This document shows positions 52,720 to 63,511 of a stretch of DNA of 64,000 nucleotides, one piece after another. Numbering within the stretch: the stretch's first letter is position 1; the number at the start of each line of letters is the position of its first letter. The stretch is taken from positions 1 through 64,000 of the forward strand of contig NZ_JAAMOW010000003.1 in NCBI RefSeq assembly GCF_011067135.1. Reading direction: 5' to 3'. Both the position numbers and the translations under genes were made by a program. Origin of the DNA: Solimonas terrae (GTDB lineage: Bacteria > Pseudomonadota > Gammaproteobacteria > Nevskiales > Nevskiaceae). Below the pieces are notes generated by a model. The model ran no database searches, was not told where the DNA came from, and saw only the letters and a program-made list of their open reading frames with translations.

Positions 52720-53486
52720 CAGCGCCCCTCGAAGACGGCGGCGCGGCGCTCGCCGAAGGCCTTGATGCCTTCCGCGAAATCGGCGGTTCCGACCATCAGC
52801 GACTGGGTGTCCGCTTCCCAGGCGAGCATGGTGTCGAGCGGCATCGGCAGGCGCGAGAGCACGGCCTTGGTCGTCGCCACGCTGGCCGGCGGCAGCGCGG
52901 CCAGCTTTTCGGCCAGCGCGACGGCGCCGGCCAGGACCTGACCCGGTTCGGCGAGGCGATCGGCGAGGCCGATGGCCTTGGCCTGTTCGCCGCGGACCGG
53001 CTCGCAGAACATCAGGATCTCGCGCGTCATGCCGATGCCGACACGCTGCGGGAGACTCCACATCAAGCCGTAGTCGGGTGCCAGGCCGACACGCGCGAAG
53101 GCGGCGCCGAACGTGCTGTTGGCATCGACGACGATGAAGTCGCAGGCCAGTGCGAGCGAGAAGCCGGCGCCGAACGCGGTGCCTTGCACGGCTGCAACGA
53201 CCGGCAGCCGACCGCCGGTCAAGCTGCGCACGCTGCGCTGGCCGCCGAGCATCGCTTTGCGCATCTCCAGCGCGGGAACCGACAGATCGCCGAGGTCGCC
53301 GCCGGCGCTGAAGTGCTCGCCGCCGCTCAGCACCAGCGCGCGCAGCGTCGTGTCGTCCTGCAAGTCCGCAAGGGTCTGCGCGAGCGCACTCGACAGCGCG
53401 CGATTCAGCGCATTGCGCCGGCGCGGCTGATTGAGGGTCACGATGGCCACGTTGCCGCGGCGTTCCACGAGTACCAGGTCGCTCAC
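52719..53486 (-). CDS. Enoyl-CoA hydratase/isomerase family protein
   Basis: 255 residues with a GTG start at 53486 behind a strong GGAGGAG. Oxyanion segments are HFSAGGDL and GTAFGAGFSLAL. The active-site region is AAFARVGLAPDYGLMWSLP: the second catalytic position is Asp rather than Glu, as in many enoyl-CoA isomerase-like members. First gene of the six-gene reverse operon and divergent from the TetR gene at 53592. It may hydrate or shift the double bond left after phosphate elimination. Confidence 0.9.
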   Translation of the reverse strand: MSDLVLVERRGNVAIVTLNQPRRRNALNRALSSALAQTLADLQDDTTLRALVLSGGEHFSAGGDLGDLSVPALEMRKAMLGGQRSVRSLTGGRLPVVAAVQGTAFGAGFSLALACDFIVVDANSTFGAAFARVGLAPDYGLMWSLPQRVGIGMTREILMFCEPVRGEQAKAIGLADRLAEPGQVLAGAVALAEKLAALPPASVATTKAVLSRLPMPLDTMLAWEADTQSLMVGTADFAEGIKAFGERRAAVFEGR

Positions 53487-53591
53487 GTCTCCTCCGGAGA
53501 GCCGCGGCCACGCCTTGTCTGCCGGCGAGGTCGTTGACGATCGATGGGTGTCGAGTATAAGTTGCGTGTCACCAACAAGTAAATATCGACG

Positions 53592-54221
53592 ATGCCCGAT
53601 CCGGTTCCCGCCCGCCGCACGCAGGAAGAGCGCACTGCCTTGTCCGATCAGCGCATGACGGACGCGGCGGTTGCGCTGATCGTCGAGCACGGCATCGCCG
53701 CGGCGACGCTGGCGGCGATCGGCGAACGCGCCGGCTATTCGCGCGGACTGGTCACGCATCGCTACGGCACCAAGGCGAAATTGCTCGCGCACCTGCACGA
53801 CACCTTCGTGGCGGACTGGATCGCGCGCGTGCAGCAGGCGGTCGGCGAGCACAGCGGCGTCGAGGCGCTGAGCCGGGTCGCCGACGCGCTGTACGGTTTC
53901 ATCGAGGAGGCGCCGGACGAGATGCGCGTGATGTATCTGCTGCGCTACGCAAGCATCGATCCCGGCGCAGCGTTCCGCACCAGCGTGGCCAGGGCCCACA
54001 AGGCGCAGCGCCGCGACGTGCAGCGCTGGATCGAAGGCGGGCAGAAGGCCGGCACGGTGGACCGGCGCGTCGACGCGGCGCTGTCGTCGGAGCTGTTCTG
54101 CGCGACCGTCGATGGCCTGATCTATCGCTGGCTGGTCAATCCGAAGATCGCGAGCCGCGCGCTGCACGAGCTGCTGAAGAAGCAGATCACGCTGGCGATC
54201 GCCGCGCGCGAATCGACCTGA
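53592..54221 (+). CDS. TetR-family transcriptional regulator
   Basis: 209 residues. The N-terminal helix-turn-helix covers TLAAIGERAGYSRGLVTHRY (about 38-57), followed by a helical effector domain with a late acidic/aromatic stretch. It is divergent from the six-gene operon starting at 53486; the 105-bp gap holds an AT-rich stretch with a weak partial dyad around GTGTCAC (53568-53574). Classical arrangement suggests it represses that operon and itself and senses an acyl-CoA. FadB follows 95 nt downstream and may be co-controlled. Confidence 0.9.
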   Translation: MPDPVPARRTQEERTALSDQRMTDAAVALIVEHGIAAATLAAIGERAGYSRGLVTHRYGTKAKLLAHLHDTFVADWIARVQQAVGEHSGVEALSRVADALYGFIEEAPDEMRVMYLLRYASIDPGAAFRTSVARAHKAQRRDVQRWIEGGQKAGTVDRRVDAALSSELFCATVDGLIYRWLVNPKIASRALHELLKKQITLAIAAREST

Positions 54222-54316
54222 TCCGTCACGGCTCGCAGCAAACAAGGCCGTTGCATGAATACCGCTGCCGCGCCCGGCCAGGGCGCGGCGCAAACGAACG
54301 AGGAGACATCGGGCAG

Positions 54317-56473
<2,157 letters not shown>

Positions 56474-56567
56474 ACAGTCCTTCGCGCTCGCCGGCATCGT
56501 GAATGCCTGCCGCGCCGTCCGAGCCGCGCCCGGTATCCGCCGGCGTGAACGGTGATTAGTCCTGTAA

Positions 56568-56596
56568 TTGACTAGGCAATAATTTGCCTATATTGT
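56568..56596 (+). promoter_or_regulatory. Sigma-70 promoter with palindromic operator in its spacer (nitronate monooxygenase/PadR)
   Basis: TTGACT (56568-56573) and TATTGT (56591-56596) are 17 nt apart, a good sigma-70 promoter. The spacer is filled by a perfect palindrome, TAGGCAA-TAAT-TTGCCTA (56573-56590). A second overlapping inverted repeat, TAGTC (56557-56561) and GACTA (56570-56574), spans the -35. Bound repressor would occlude RNA polymerase; the PadR protein encoded second in this operon is the likely binder. Confidence 0.7.
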
Positions 56597-56634
56597 CCGG
56601 TCCCGAAATCCATCGTCGTCACGAGTTCCTCGTC

Positions 56635-57600
56635 ATGTCCCTGCCTCCCGTTCTCGCCAAGGGGCTGCGCCTGCCGGCCATGGCGGCGCCGCTGTTCATC
56701 GTTTCCAATCCGGATCTGGTCATTGCGCAATGCAAGGCCGGCATCGTCGGCTCGTTCCCTGCGTTGAATGCACGGCCGGCCGGGCAGCTGGAGGTCTGGC
56801 TGCAGAAAATCACGGAGGAACTGGATCGCCACAACCAGCAGCATCCGGACCGGCCGGCGGCGCCGTTCGCGGTCAACCAGATCGTGCATCGCTCCAATGA
56901 CCGTCTGGAGCGCGATCTCGAAACCTGCATCCGCTACCGGGTGCCGATCATCATCACCTCGCTGGGCGCACGCGAAGATCTCAACCAGGCCGTGCATGCC
57001 TATGGCGGCATCACCCTGCATGACGTCATCAATAACCAGTTCGCGCGCAAGGCGATCGAGAAGGGCGCCGACGGCCTGATCGCGGTGGCCGCGGGCGCGG
57101 GCGGCCACGCCGGCTCGATGTCGCCGATGGCGCTGATTCACGAAATCCGCGAATGGTTCGATGGTCCGCTGCTGTTGTCGGGCGCGATCGGCAGCGGCGA
57201 CGGCATTCTCGCAGCGCAGGCGATGGGGGCCGACCTTGCGTACATCGGTTCGGTGTTCATCGCCACCAACGAAGCCAATGCCGATGCCCGCTACAAGCAG
57301 GCGATCGTCGAGGGCTCGGGCGCGGACATCGTGTACTCGAACCTGTTCACCGGTGTGCACGGCAACTATCTGCGGCCCTCGATCGTCGCCGCCGGACTGA
57401 ACCCGGACGATCTGCCGCAGTCCGATCCGTCGAAGATGAATTTCGGCTCCGAAGGTGGCGTCGCCGCCAAGGCCTGGAAGGACATCTGGGGCTGCGGTCA
57501 GGGCATTGCCGGCGTCAAGGCCGTGCTGCCGGCCGCCGAGCTGGTCGCACGACTGCAGGCGGAATACCAGCGCGCCAGAACGCGGCTGCTCGCCGCCTGA
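56635..57600 (+). CDS. Nitronate monooxygenase / 2-nitropropane dioxygenase family
   Basis: 321 residues; the ATG 56635 is chosen because it lies just downstream of the promoter and starts at the conserved SLPPVLAKGLRLPAMAAPL. TIM-barrel FMN enzyme: substrate-gate and FMN regions FAVNQIVHRSNDR, LIAVAAGAGGHAG, and GAIGSGDGILAAQAMGADLAYIGSVF. The family oxidises alkyl nitronates, but several members are enoyl-reductase-like or detoxify propionate-3-nitronate. The catalytic His of class I enzymes would be that in GGHAG. It is co-transcribed with a PadR regulator 3 nt downstream. Confidence 0.9.
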   Translation: MSLPPVLAKGLRLPAMAAPLFIVSNPDLVIAQCKAGIVGSFPALNARPAGQLEVWLQKITEELDRHNQQHPDRPAAPFAVNQIVHRSNDRLERDLETCIRYRVPIIITSLGAREDLNQAVHAYGGITLHDVINNQFARKAIEKGADGLIAVAAGAGGHAGSMSPMALIHEIREWFDGPLLLSGAIGSGDGILAAQAMGADLAYIGSVFIATNEANADARYKQAIVEGSGADIVYSNLFTGVHGNYLRPSIVAAGLNPDDLPQSDPSKMNFGSEGGVAAKAWKDIWGCGQGIAGVKAVLPAAELVARLQAEYQRARTRLLAA

Positions 57601-57603
57601 GCG

Positions 57604-58158
57604 ATGGCGCTTTCGCACGCCATTCTGGTGACGCTGCTCGATCGGCCGCACAGCGGCTACGAGATCAGCAAGCGCTTCGACAAGACCGTCGGTTTTTTCT
57701 GGCGTGCCCGCAAGCAGCAGATCTACTCGGAGCTGCACAAGCTCGCCGAAGACGGGCTGATCAGCGCCGAGATCATCGAGCAGATCGAGCGACCGAACCG
57801 CATCGTCTATTCGATCACCGCCGACGGGCGCAAGGCGCTTGATCACTGGGTCCGCGAACCGACGCCGTATCCGTCGGTGAAGGAAGAACTGCTGGTCAAG
57901 CTGTTTTCGCTCGGTGACGTCGAGACCGCCGTGCTGGTCGATCAGGTCGGCCAGCGGCTTGCCGAACATCGCGAACGGCTCGCGTACTTTCACGCGCTGA
58001 TGAAGACCCACTACCCGAAGCCGGCAACCCTGACCGGCAGAAAGCTCGGGCATTACCTCGGCCTGCGCTGCGGCGTGCTCAACGAGGAGTCGGGCATTGC
58101 CTGGTGCACCGAAGCGCTGGGTCTGCTGGAGACGCGTCGCAGGCCGGCCGCGCGTTGA
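57604..58158 (+). CDS. PadR-family transcriptional regulator
   Basis: 184 residues. Winged helix with LVTLLDRPHSGYEISKRFDK and the wing LAEDGLISAEIIEQIERPNRIVY-like segment, followed by a helical C-terminal dimerisation domain (subfamily 2 length). PadR proteins are repressors relieved by phenolic or lipophilic ligands. It lies 3 nt after the nitronate monooxygenase, whose promoter carries perfect palindromes, so autoregulation of this two-gene unit is likely. The P450 downstream (95 nt away) may also respond. Confidence 0.92.
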   Translation: MALSHAILVTLLDRPHSGYEISKRFDKTVGFFWRARKQQIYSELHKLAEDGLISAEIIEQIERPNRIVYSITADGRKALDHWVREPTPYPSVKEELLVKLFSLGDVETAVLVDQVGQRLAEHRERLAYFHALMKTHYPKPATLTGRKLGHYLGLRCGVLNEESGIAWCTEALGLLETRRRPAAR

Positions 58159-58252
58159 CGCTGCTGCGCCGGTCCAGTCCGTTGCAGAAAGGGGCGGGCA
58201 TCGCCGGGCAATGAAACCGGGTGCGCTGCCTCGGAACGAGAGGAGACAGGAA

Positions 58253-59488
58253 ATGGGCAACACGGCGTCAATCATCGAGATGCTGAGCAGTCCGGAGTTC
58301 ATCGAGAACCCGTATCCCGCGTTCGCGCAGATCCGGCAACAGGAGCCCGTGTGTTTTCTTGAGCCGTTCAATGCCTGGCTGCTGACGCGCTTCGAAGACG
58401 TGCAGACGGCATTCACCGACGATCGCTTCCTGTTCCAGTACGAGAAGAACCAGATCAATCGTCTGGGGCCGCGAGCCGTCGAGCAGGACTACTTCAGGAT
58501 CGGCCGGGAATTTCTCGTCGTCACCGATCCGCCCAGACACACGCAGCTCAAGCGCATCTTCAGCCAGCCGTTCACGCCGAGGCGCGTGGCCGAACTGGCC
58601 GATTCGACGAAGGCGTTGGTCGACTCGACGATCGATCGCTTCGTGGAAAAGGGCAGGGTCGATATCGTCAGCGAGTTTTCGCATCGCGTGCCGCTGGCGA
58701 TCATCAGCCGCCTGCTCGGCATCGACAGTTCGTACGAGGAGCAGATCCTCGGCTGGGTGTCGGCGTTCTACGCGATCCTGTTCGTCAGTCCGATGTCGGA
58801 CGAGGAACTGGGCAAGGCCAATGCGACGGCAGCCGAAGCACGCGACTTCTTCCTGGCTTCAATTCGGCGGCGGCGCGCCAATCCAGGCGACGACTTCATC
58901 AGCGACCTGATCGTCGTCAACGACCAGGACGACGAGCCGCTGTCGGACGAGCAGATCGCCATCAACGCCTTCCTGCTGTATTTCGCCGGACACGACACCC
59001 AGCAGAGCCAGTTCTCGCTGCTCATCGATACGCTGGATCGGAATCCGGACGCGCTGGCCTATCTGCGCGATCACCCGGAACAGATCCGGCAGGCCGCGCC
59101 CGAGCTGTACCGCTATGACGCGACCGGCATGTTCATGCCGAGAACGGTGGCGGAAGACCTCGTGCTCAACGGGCGCAGCCTGAAGAAAGGACAGAACCTG
59201 ATGTGCTCGATGACTGCGGCGAACCGCGATCCGGAAGCCTTCGAGGATCCGGACCGCCTGAAATTCGATCGCAGGCCGGTCAGCAGCGGCGGGCTGCGCA
59301 ACATGAGCTTCGGCGCCGGCCGCCACCGCTGCCTCGGCGCCAATCTGGCACAGGCCAATCTTCCGATCATGCTGGCCGGTGTGCTCGACCGGCTGAAGAA
59401 CCTGCGGGTCGAGTGGGCCGGCGCACAACGACTTCCGACCTTCGAGGTGCGCGGATTCGCGCATCTGCCGCTGAGTTGGGATCTCTGA
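58253..59488 (+). CDS. Cytochrome P450 (third)
   Basis: 411 residues from the ATG 58253, directly behind GAGAGGAGACAGG; the frame is open upstream without support. I-helix AGHDT (245-249), K-helix ExxR 284-287 (ELYR), heme loop FGAGRHRCLG with Cys360 as ligand. Soluble class I enzyme without adjacent ferredoxin. It is paired with an SDR of 2,4-dienoyl-CoA-reductase type 23 nt downstream. The rather polar segment before the I-helix and absence of a membrane anchor fit a cytosolic monooxygenase for an acid or CoA ester; the substrate is unknown. Confidence 0.94.
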   Translation: MGNTASIIEMLSSPEFIENPYPAFAQIRQQEPVCFLEPFNAWLLTRFEDVQTAFTDDRFLFQYEKNQINRLGPRAVEQDYFRIGREFLVVTDPPRHTQLKRIFSQPFTPRRVAELADSTKALVDSTIDRFVEKGRVDIVSEFSHRVPLAIISRLLGIDSSYEEQILGWVSAFYAILFVSPMSDEELGKANATAAEARDFFLASIRRRRANPGDDFISDLIVVNDQDDEPLSDEQIAINAFLLYFAGHDTQQSQFSLLIDTLDRNPDALAYLRDHPEQIRQAAPELYRYDATGMFMPRTVAEDLVLNGRSLKKGQNLMCSMTAANRDPEAFEDPDRLKFDRRPVSSGGLRNMSFGAGRHRCLGANLAQANLPIMLAGVLDRLKNLRVEWAGAQRLPTFEVRGFAHLPLSWDL

Positions 59489-59511
59489 TTTGCAGTGAGC
59501 GCAGCGATTTC

Positions 59512-60306
59512 ATGAACATCGATTTTTCCAATGCCAATGTCTTCGTTGCCGGCGGCACGTCCGGCATCAATCTCGGCATCGCGCTGGCTTTCGCCGAAGC
59601 CGGCGCCAACGTCGGCGTGATGAGCCGCAAGCAGGCGAACATCGATACCGCGCTGACGCGCTTGCGTGCCTGCGGTCGCGGCTGGTTCGCCGGGTACGCG
59701 GCCGATGTGCGCTATCCCGAGCAGGTCGAAAAGGCCCTGACCGATTTCGCCCGGGCCCGCGGCCCCATCACGGTGCTGGTGTCCGGTGCGGCCGGCAACT
59801 TTCCGGCGCTGGCCCGCGATCTGTCTCCGAACGGCTTCAAGACCGTCGTCGACATCGATCTGATGGGCACTTTCAACGTGATGAATCGCGCCTATCCGCT
59901 ACTGAAGAAGCCGGGCGCCTGCCTGATCAATATCTCCGCGCCGCAGGCCTGTCAGGCGGTCGCGTACCAGATTCATGCAAACGCCGCGAAGGCCGGCGTC
60001 GACCAGGTCACGCGTACCCTGGCCAAGGAATGGGGCAGCGACGGCATACGCGTCAATTCAATCACGCCTGGCCTGATCGCCGGCACCGAAGGGGTCGATC
60101 GCCTGCTGCCGAAGAATGGGGCCAGCGAAGATTCGTGCGCCGACATTGCCAGGCAGGTGCCGCTGGGGCGAGCCGGCCAGATCCGGGATGTCGCCAATGC
60201 CGCGCTGTTCCTCGCGTCCGACGCCGGCAGCTATATCTCCGGTGCCGTGTTGCCGGTGGACGGGGCGTGGGGCCTGACCGAAATTCGTCTCGGGCCGTCG
60301 AGCTGA
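59512..60306 (+). CDS. 2,4-dienoyl-CoA-reductase-like SDR lacking the catalytic tyrosine
   Basis: 264 residues from the ATG 59512. Cofactor loop AGGTSGINLG (13-22). The stretch GAAGNFPALARDLS followed by NGFKTVVDIDLMGTFN is diagnostic of the mitochondrial/peroxisomal dienoyl-CoA reductase (DECR) branch. The normal YxxxK tyrosine position is Ala156; the motif reads QIHANAAKAG with Lys160 retained, just like peroxisomal DECR2 (QVHAxxAK). It would reduce 2,4-dienoyl-CoA (or a similar conjugated enoyl-CoA) with NADPH, an auxiliary step for unsaturated chains. Located right after a P450. Confidence 0.88.
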   Translation: MNIDFSNANVFVAGGTSGINLGIALAFAEAGANVGVMSRKQANIDTALTRLRACGRGWFAGYAADVRYPEQVEKALTDFARARGPITVLVSGAAGNFPALARDLSPNGFKTVVDIDLMGTFNVMNRAYPLLKKPGACLINISAPQACQAVAYQIHANAAKAGVDQVTRTLAKEWGSDGIRVNSITPGLIAGTEGVDRLLPKNGASEDSCADIARQVPLGRAGQIRDVANAALFLASDAGSYISGAVLPVDGAWGLTEIRLGPSS

Positions 60307-60468
60307 TTTCGAACACGGCAGCAAGGGCGGATCGCGGGCGCGCGGGTCCTTTGTCGGACTGCGTGCGCGGCGCCGCTTCGGCCCTGCCGCCCGGCGGTTG
60401 TGCAACGACGGCCTATTCCACCGTCCGGCGTTTCGACGACCGCTTGCGCGGCGGTCCCTCGCGCGCTC

Positions 60469-60497
60469 TTGCGATCATATGGTTGTATGTATACAAT
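60469..60497 (+). promoter_or_regulatory. Promoter of the MFS/MarR operon, possibly leaderless
   Basis: TTGCGA (60469-60474) and TACAAT (60492-60497) are 17 nt apart. The predicted transcription start, six to seven bases after the -10, falls on or next to the ATG at 60504, and no Shine-Dalgarno sequence exists between them. This suggests a leaderless mRNA. The -10 lies inside the first operator copy. Confidence 0.6.
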
Positions 60498-60513
60498 TAT
60501 TGTATGAATACAA
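60483..60513 (+). promoter_or_regulatory. Tandem palindromic operators (MarR type)
   Basis: Two near-identical perfect 6-bp inverted repeats, TTGTATGTATACAA (60483-60496) and TTGTATGAATACAA (60500-60513), lie 17 bp apart start to start. The first covers the -10 element and the second covers the ATG of the exporter gene. The spacing puts the two sites on nearly opposite or adjacent helical faces over about 1.6 turns, suited to two regulator dimers. The MarR protein encoded as the second gene of the operon is the obvious ligand. Confidence 0.75.
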
Positions 60514-61937
60514 CTGTTCGAGTTGCCGCGCCCGCGCGGCGCGGCGTGATTCTCGCCACTTGCTGTCTGAGCCTGCTGGTCGTGTCGATGGATGCAAGCA
60601 TCGTCAACGTGGCATTGCCGGCGATTCGCGACGATCTGAATGCTTCGCTGTCCGGCCTGCAATGGGTGATCGATGCCTACACCATCGTGCTGGCGAGCTT
60701 TCTCATGCTCGGCGGTGCCACGGCCGATCGCTTCGGGCGTCGCCGGGTGTTTCAGTTCGGCATGGTCTTGTTCGTCGCCGGCTCCCTGCTGTGCAGCCTG
60801 GCGGGCAGCGTGACGTCGCTGGTCGCTGCCCGTGTCGTGCAGGCGCTCGGCGGCTCGATGCTCAATCCGGTGGCGATGTCGATCGTCGTCAACACCTTCA
60901 CCGAACCGAAGGCGCGGGCGCGGGCGATCGGCATCTGGGGCGCGGTGGCCGGCATCTCGATGGCGCTGGGACCGCTGGCTGGGGGTGCGCTGACGCAGGG
61001 GCTGGGCTGGCATGCGATCTTCTGGATCAATGTACCGATCGGCGCGCTCGCCCTGTTTCTCACGGCGCGTTACGTGCCGGAATCGCGCGCACCGCAGCCG
61101 CGGCGGCCTGACCCGATCGGGCAACTGCTGTTGCTGGTCGGACTCGGCGCACTGGTGTTCAGCCTGATCGAGGGTCCGAGGCTCGGCGGGGCGCTGGTGT
61201 TCACCGTGCTGCTGGCGCTCGCCGCCTTCGTCGCCTTGCTGGTCTACGAGCCACGCCGGCCGGAACCCTTGCTGGATCTGCGCTTTTTCCACAGCCTGCC
61301 GTTCAGCAGTGCCACGCTGATTGCGGTCTGCATGTTTGCGGCGATGGGCGCGTATCTGTTCCTCGGCTCGATCTACCTGCAGGAAGTGCGCGGGCTGTCG
61401 GCCTTCCACGCCGGGCTGTGCATCCTGCCGATGGCACTGGCGATCATGGCGCTCTCGCCACTGTCCGGTCGTCTCGTTGCCGCACATGGCGCGCGGCCCT
61501 CGCTGCTGATCAGCGGCACGATGCTGTGCATCAGCGCCCTGCTGATGACCGATCTCGGTGTCGACACGCCGCTGTCGTCGCTGCTGCTGAATTTTTGCCT
61601 GTTCGGCATCGGCTTCGGCATGGTCAACGCGCCGGTCACCTACGCCGCCGTCTCCGGCATGCCGCGCGCGCAGGCCGGGCTGGCCTCGGCGATCGCGTCG
61701 ACCAGTCGACAGATCGGGATTTCGCTGGGCGTGGCGATTGCCGGCGCGCTGGTCGGTGGCCATGGTGCGTCGACTTCCTGGGCCGCGTATCCGGCCGCCA
61801 CGCATCCGATGTGGTGGCTGCTGCTTGGCGCCGGCGTGCTGATCCTGGGGCTGGGCCTGCTCTCGACCGGCGCGCGCGGCCGCGCCAGTGTCGAACGCAT
61901 CGCGCATCTGCTGCAGGAACCGAGGACCGCATCATGA
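60504..61937 (+). CDS. MFS exporter, DHA2 (EmrB/QacA) family
   Basis: 477 residues from the ATG 60504, the only start before the first membrane helix. About 14 hydrophobic segments are visible. DHA2 landmarks are LDxxIVNVALP-like VSMDASIVNVALPAIRDDL in TM1, the loop GGATADRFGRRRVF between TM2 and TM3, and motif C-like GIWGAVAGISMALGPLAGG in TM5. It exports drugs or toxic lipophilic compounds with the proton gradient. The start codon is within an operator palindrome and the gene overlaps its MarR regulator by 4 nt. It probably expels a toxic substrate or intermediate. Confidence 0.93.
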   Translation: MNTTVRVAAPARRGVILATCCLSLLVVSMDASIVNVALPAIRDDLNASLSGLQWVIDAYTIVLASFLMLGGATADRFGRRRVFQFGMVLFVAGSLLCSLAGSVTSLVAARVVQALGGSMLNPVAMSIVVNTFTEPKARARAIGIWGAVAGISMALGPLAGGALTQGLGWHAIFWINVPIGALALFLTARYVPESRAPQPRRPDPIGQLLLLVGLGALVFSLIEGPRLGGALVFTVLLALAAFVALLVYEPRRPEPLLDLRFFHSLPFSSATLIAVCMFAAMGAYLFLGSIYLQEVRGLSAFHAGLCILPMALAIMALSPLSGRLVAAHGARPSLLISGTMLCISALLMTDLGVDTPLSSLLLNFCLFGIGFGMVNAPVTYAAVSGMPRAQAGLASAIASTSRQIGISLGVAIAGALVGGHGASTSWAAYPAATHPMWWLLLGAGVLILGLGLLSTGARGRASVERIAHLLQEPRTAS

Positions 61938-62359
61938 AGCCGTCGACGGGCAAGGACGCGGATCGTGTCTGGCAGCTGCTGGTTTCGCTGGTCATGGAAA
62001 CCCGCGGCGACTGGCGGCGCCAGGTCAGCGCCGAAACGGGCCTGCCGTTCAGTCGCGCGCGCGCCTTGTGGCGTCTCGAACACGAGGCGCGGACGCTGAG
62101 CGAACTCGCCTGCGAAATGGGCACCGATGCGCCGGCGGCGACCGTCATCATCAACGACCTCGAGCGTCGCGGTCTGGTCGAGCGGCGGCCGCACCCGGAC
62201 AATCGCCGCGCCAAGCTGGTGTCGCTGACGGCCGCGGGGCGCAAGCTGCTGGCGATCGTCAACCGCATCAGCGACCAGCCGCCTGCACCGATCGCTGCGC
62301 TGCCGGCGGCTCAGCTCGCAAGCTTGCGCCGGGTTCTGGAAGCAGACGCGAAGCGATGA
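61934..62359 (+). CDS. MarR-family transcriptional regulator
   Basis: 141 residues starting at ATG 61934, overlapping the exporter stop. Winged helix: LSELACEMGTDAPAATVIIN as recognition part and the wing ERRGLVERRPHPDNRRAKLV with the conserved D-x-R pair. MarR proteins repress efflux operons and release DNA on binding lipophilic ligands. The tandem palindromes over the exporter promoter and start codon are its probable operator, making a self-contained sensor-exporter cassette. Confidence 0.93.
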   Translation: MKPSTGKDADRVWQLLVSLVMETRGDWRRQVSAETGLPFSRARALWRLEHEARTLSELACEMGTDAPAATVIINDLERRGLVERRPHPDNRRAKLVSLTAAGRKLLAIVNRISDQPPAPIAALPAAQLASLRRVLEADAKR

Positions 62360-62578
62360 TCGGCGCCGGGCGACGCTTGCGTCGCGAGCGATCATGGCGC
62401 ATTGCGAGTGCACGACGAGGGCCGGGCGCGGGCTGCGTCGCCGGCAAGCGGATTACAATCCCGGGTTCGCAGATGGCGCATCCGGTCGACTGATCCCGGA
62501 TGAGGACGCCCCCGTCGGTCAGATCACGCCCCGGCAAGTGGCTCGGCACCAGCTGCAGGCGCCGCGCGGGCCCGGACG

Positions 62579-63460
62579 ATGTCAACGAAAACTCGAATGA
62601 ATATCCAGACTGAAGTGCGCCGTTTCCCTGTGCCGGGCGGCATCGAAGTCGTGGCCGATGTCGGCGGCGACCCGTCGCGGCCGGCGGTCATCCTGATGCA
62701 TGGCGGCGGGCAGACGCGTCATTCCTGGGGCGGCGCGATGCAGGAGCTGCTGCGGCGCGGCTATCAGGTACTCAATCTCGATGCGCGTGGACACGGCGAC
62801 AGCGACTGGGCGCCCGATGCGGATTATTCGCTGCAGGCGATGGCCGGCGATCTGCGCGCGGTGATCGCGACGCTGTCGTCGCCGCCGGCGCTGGTCGGTG
62901 CGTCGATGGGCGGCATCACCTCGCTGTATGCGGTCGGCAACGGCGAGCCGACGCTGGCCAGCGCGCTGGTGCTGGTCGATGTCGTGCCGCGCGTCGATGC
63001 CGCCGGCGGCAAGAAGATCGGCGATTTCATGCGCGCGCGGCCGGACGGCTTCGCGACGATCGAGGAAGCGGCGGACGCGGTCAGCGCCTACAACCCGCAT
63101 CGGCCGCGGCCGAAGGACATTTCCGGGCTGATGAAGAATCTGCGCCTGCGCGAGGACGGCCGCCTGCACTGGCACTGGGACCCGCGCTTCGTGAAGAACG
63201 AGGCGCGCGTCGAGCCGCCGCAGTTTGCCGAGGTTCTGCTCGACGCCGCCGATCGCGTGCGGATTCCGACGCTGCTGGTGCGCGGCATGCAGAGCGATAT
63301 CGTGTCCGAAGCCGGTGTCGCGGAATTCCGTCAGCGCCTGCCCGCGCTTGAGGTCTACGACGTGGTCGGTGCCGGCCACATGGTCGCCGGCGACCGCAAC
63401 GACGCGTTCAATGACGGCGTGATCGGCTTCCTGCAGAAGCATCTGCCGGGTTCCGTCTGA
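62579..63460 (+). CDS. Alpha/beta hydrolase
   Basis: 293 residues; ATG 62579 is used, and an ATG six codons later is an alternative. Oxyanion strand motif LMHGGGQTRHSW, nucleophile elbow VGASMGGITSL (Ser), acid in RGMQSDIVSEAG and catalytic His in GAGHMVAGDRND. The sequence belongs to the peroxidase/epoxide-hydrolase/esterase-like branch. It may hydrolyse a lactone, ester or ring-cleavage product. The 219-bp gap upstream holds no gene; GATTACAAT at 62451-62459 could be part of a weak promoter. It is convergent with the carboxylase gene at the window end. Confidence 0.88.
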   Translation: MSTKTRMNIQTEVRRFPVPGGIEVVADVGGDPSRPAVILMHGGGQTRHSWGGAMQELLRRGYQVLNLDARGHGDSDWAPDADYSLQAMAGDLRAVIATLSSPPALVGASMGGITSLYAVGNGEPTLASALVLVDVVPRVDAAGGKKIGDFMRARPDGFATIEEAADAVSAYNPHRPRPKDISGLMKNLRLREDGRLHWHWDPRFVKNEARVEPPQFAEVLLDAADRVRIPTLLVRGMQSDIVSEAGVAEFRQRLPALEVYDVVGAGHMVAGDRNDAFNDGVIGFLQKHLPGSV

Positions 63461-63511
63461 GCGTCGGACAAGGCGCGCAACGCCCGTGAAAAAGCCGTAG
63501 CGAGCGACGGG

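Noticed and set aside
53553-53591. Operator for the divergent TetR gene
   Set aside because: The AT-rich stretch contains only a weak dyad around GTGTCAC with several mismatches; not strong enough to list as a site.
62451-62475. GATTACAAT followed by GGGTTCG, resembling a promoter -10 or a tRNA T-arm
   Set aside because: No acceptable -35 at 16-18 nt and no cloverleaf can be drawn around the GGGTTCG, so neither a firm promoter nor a tRNA is supported.
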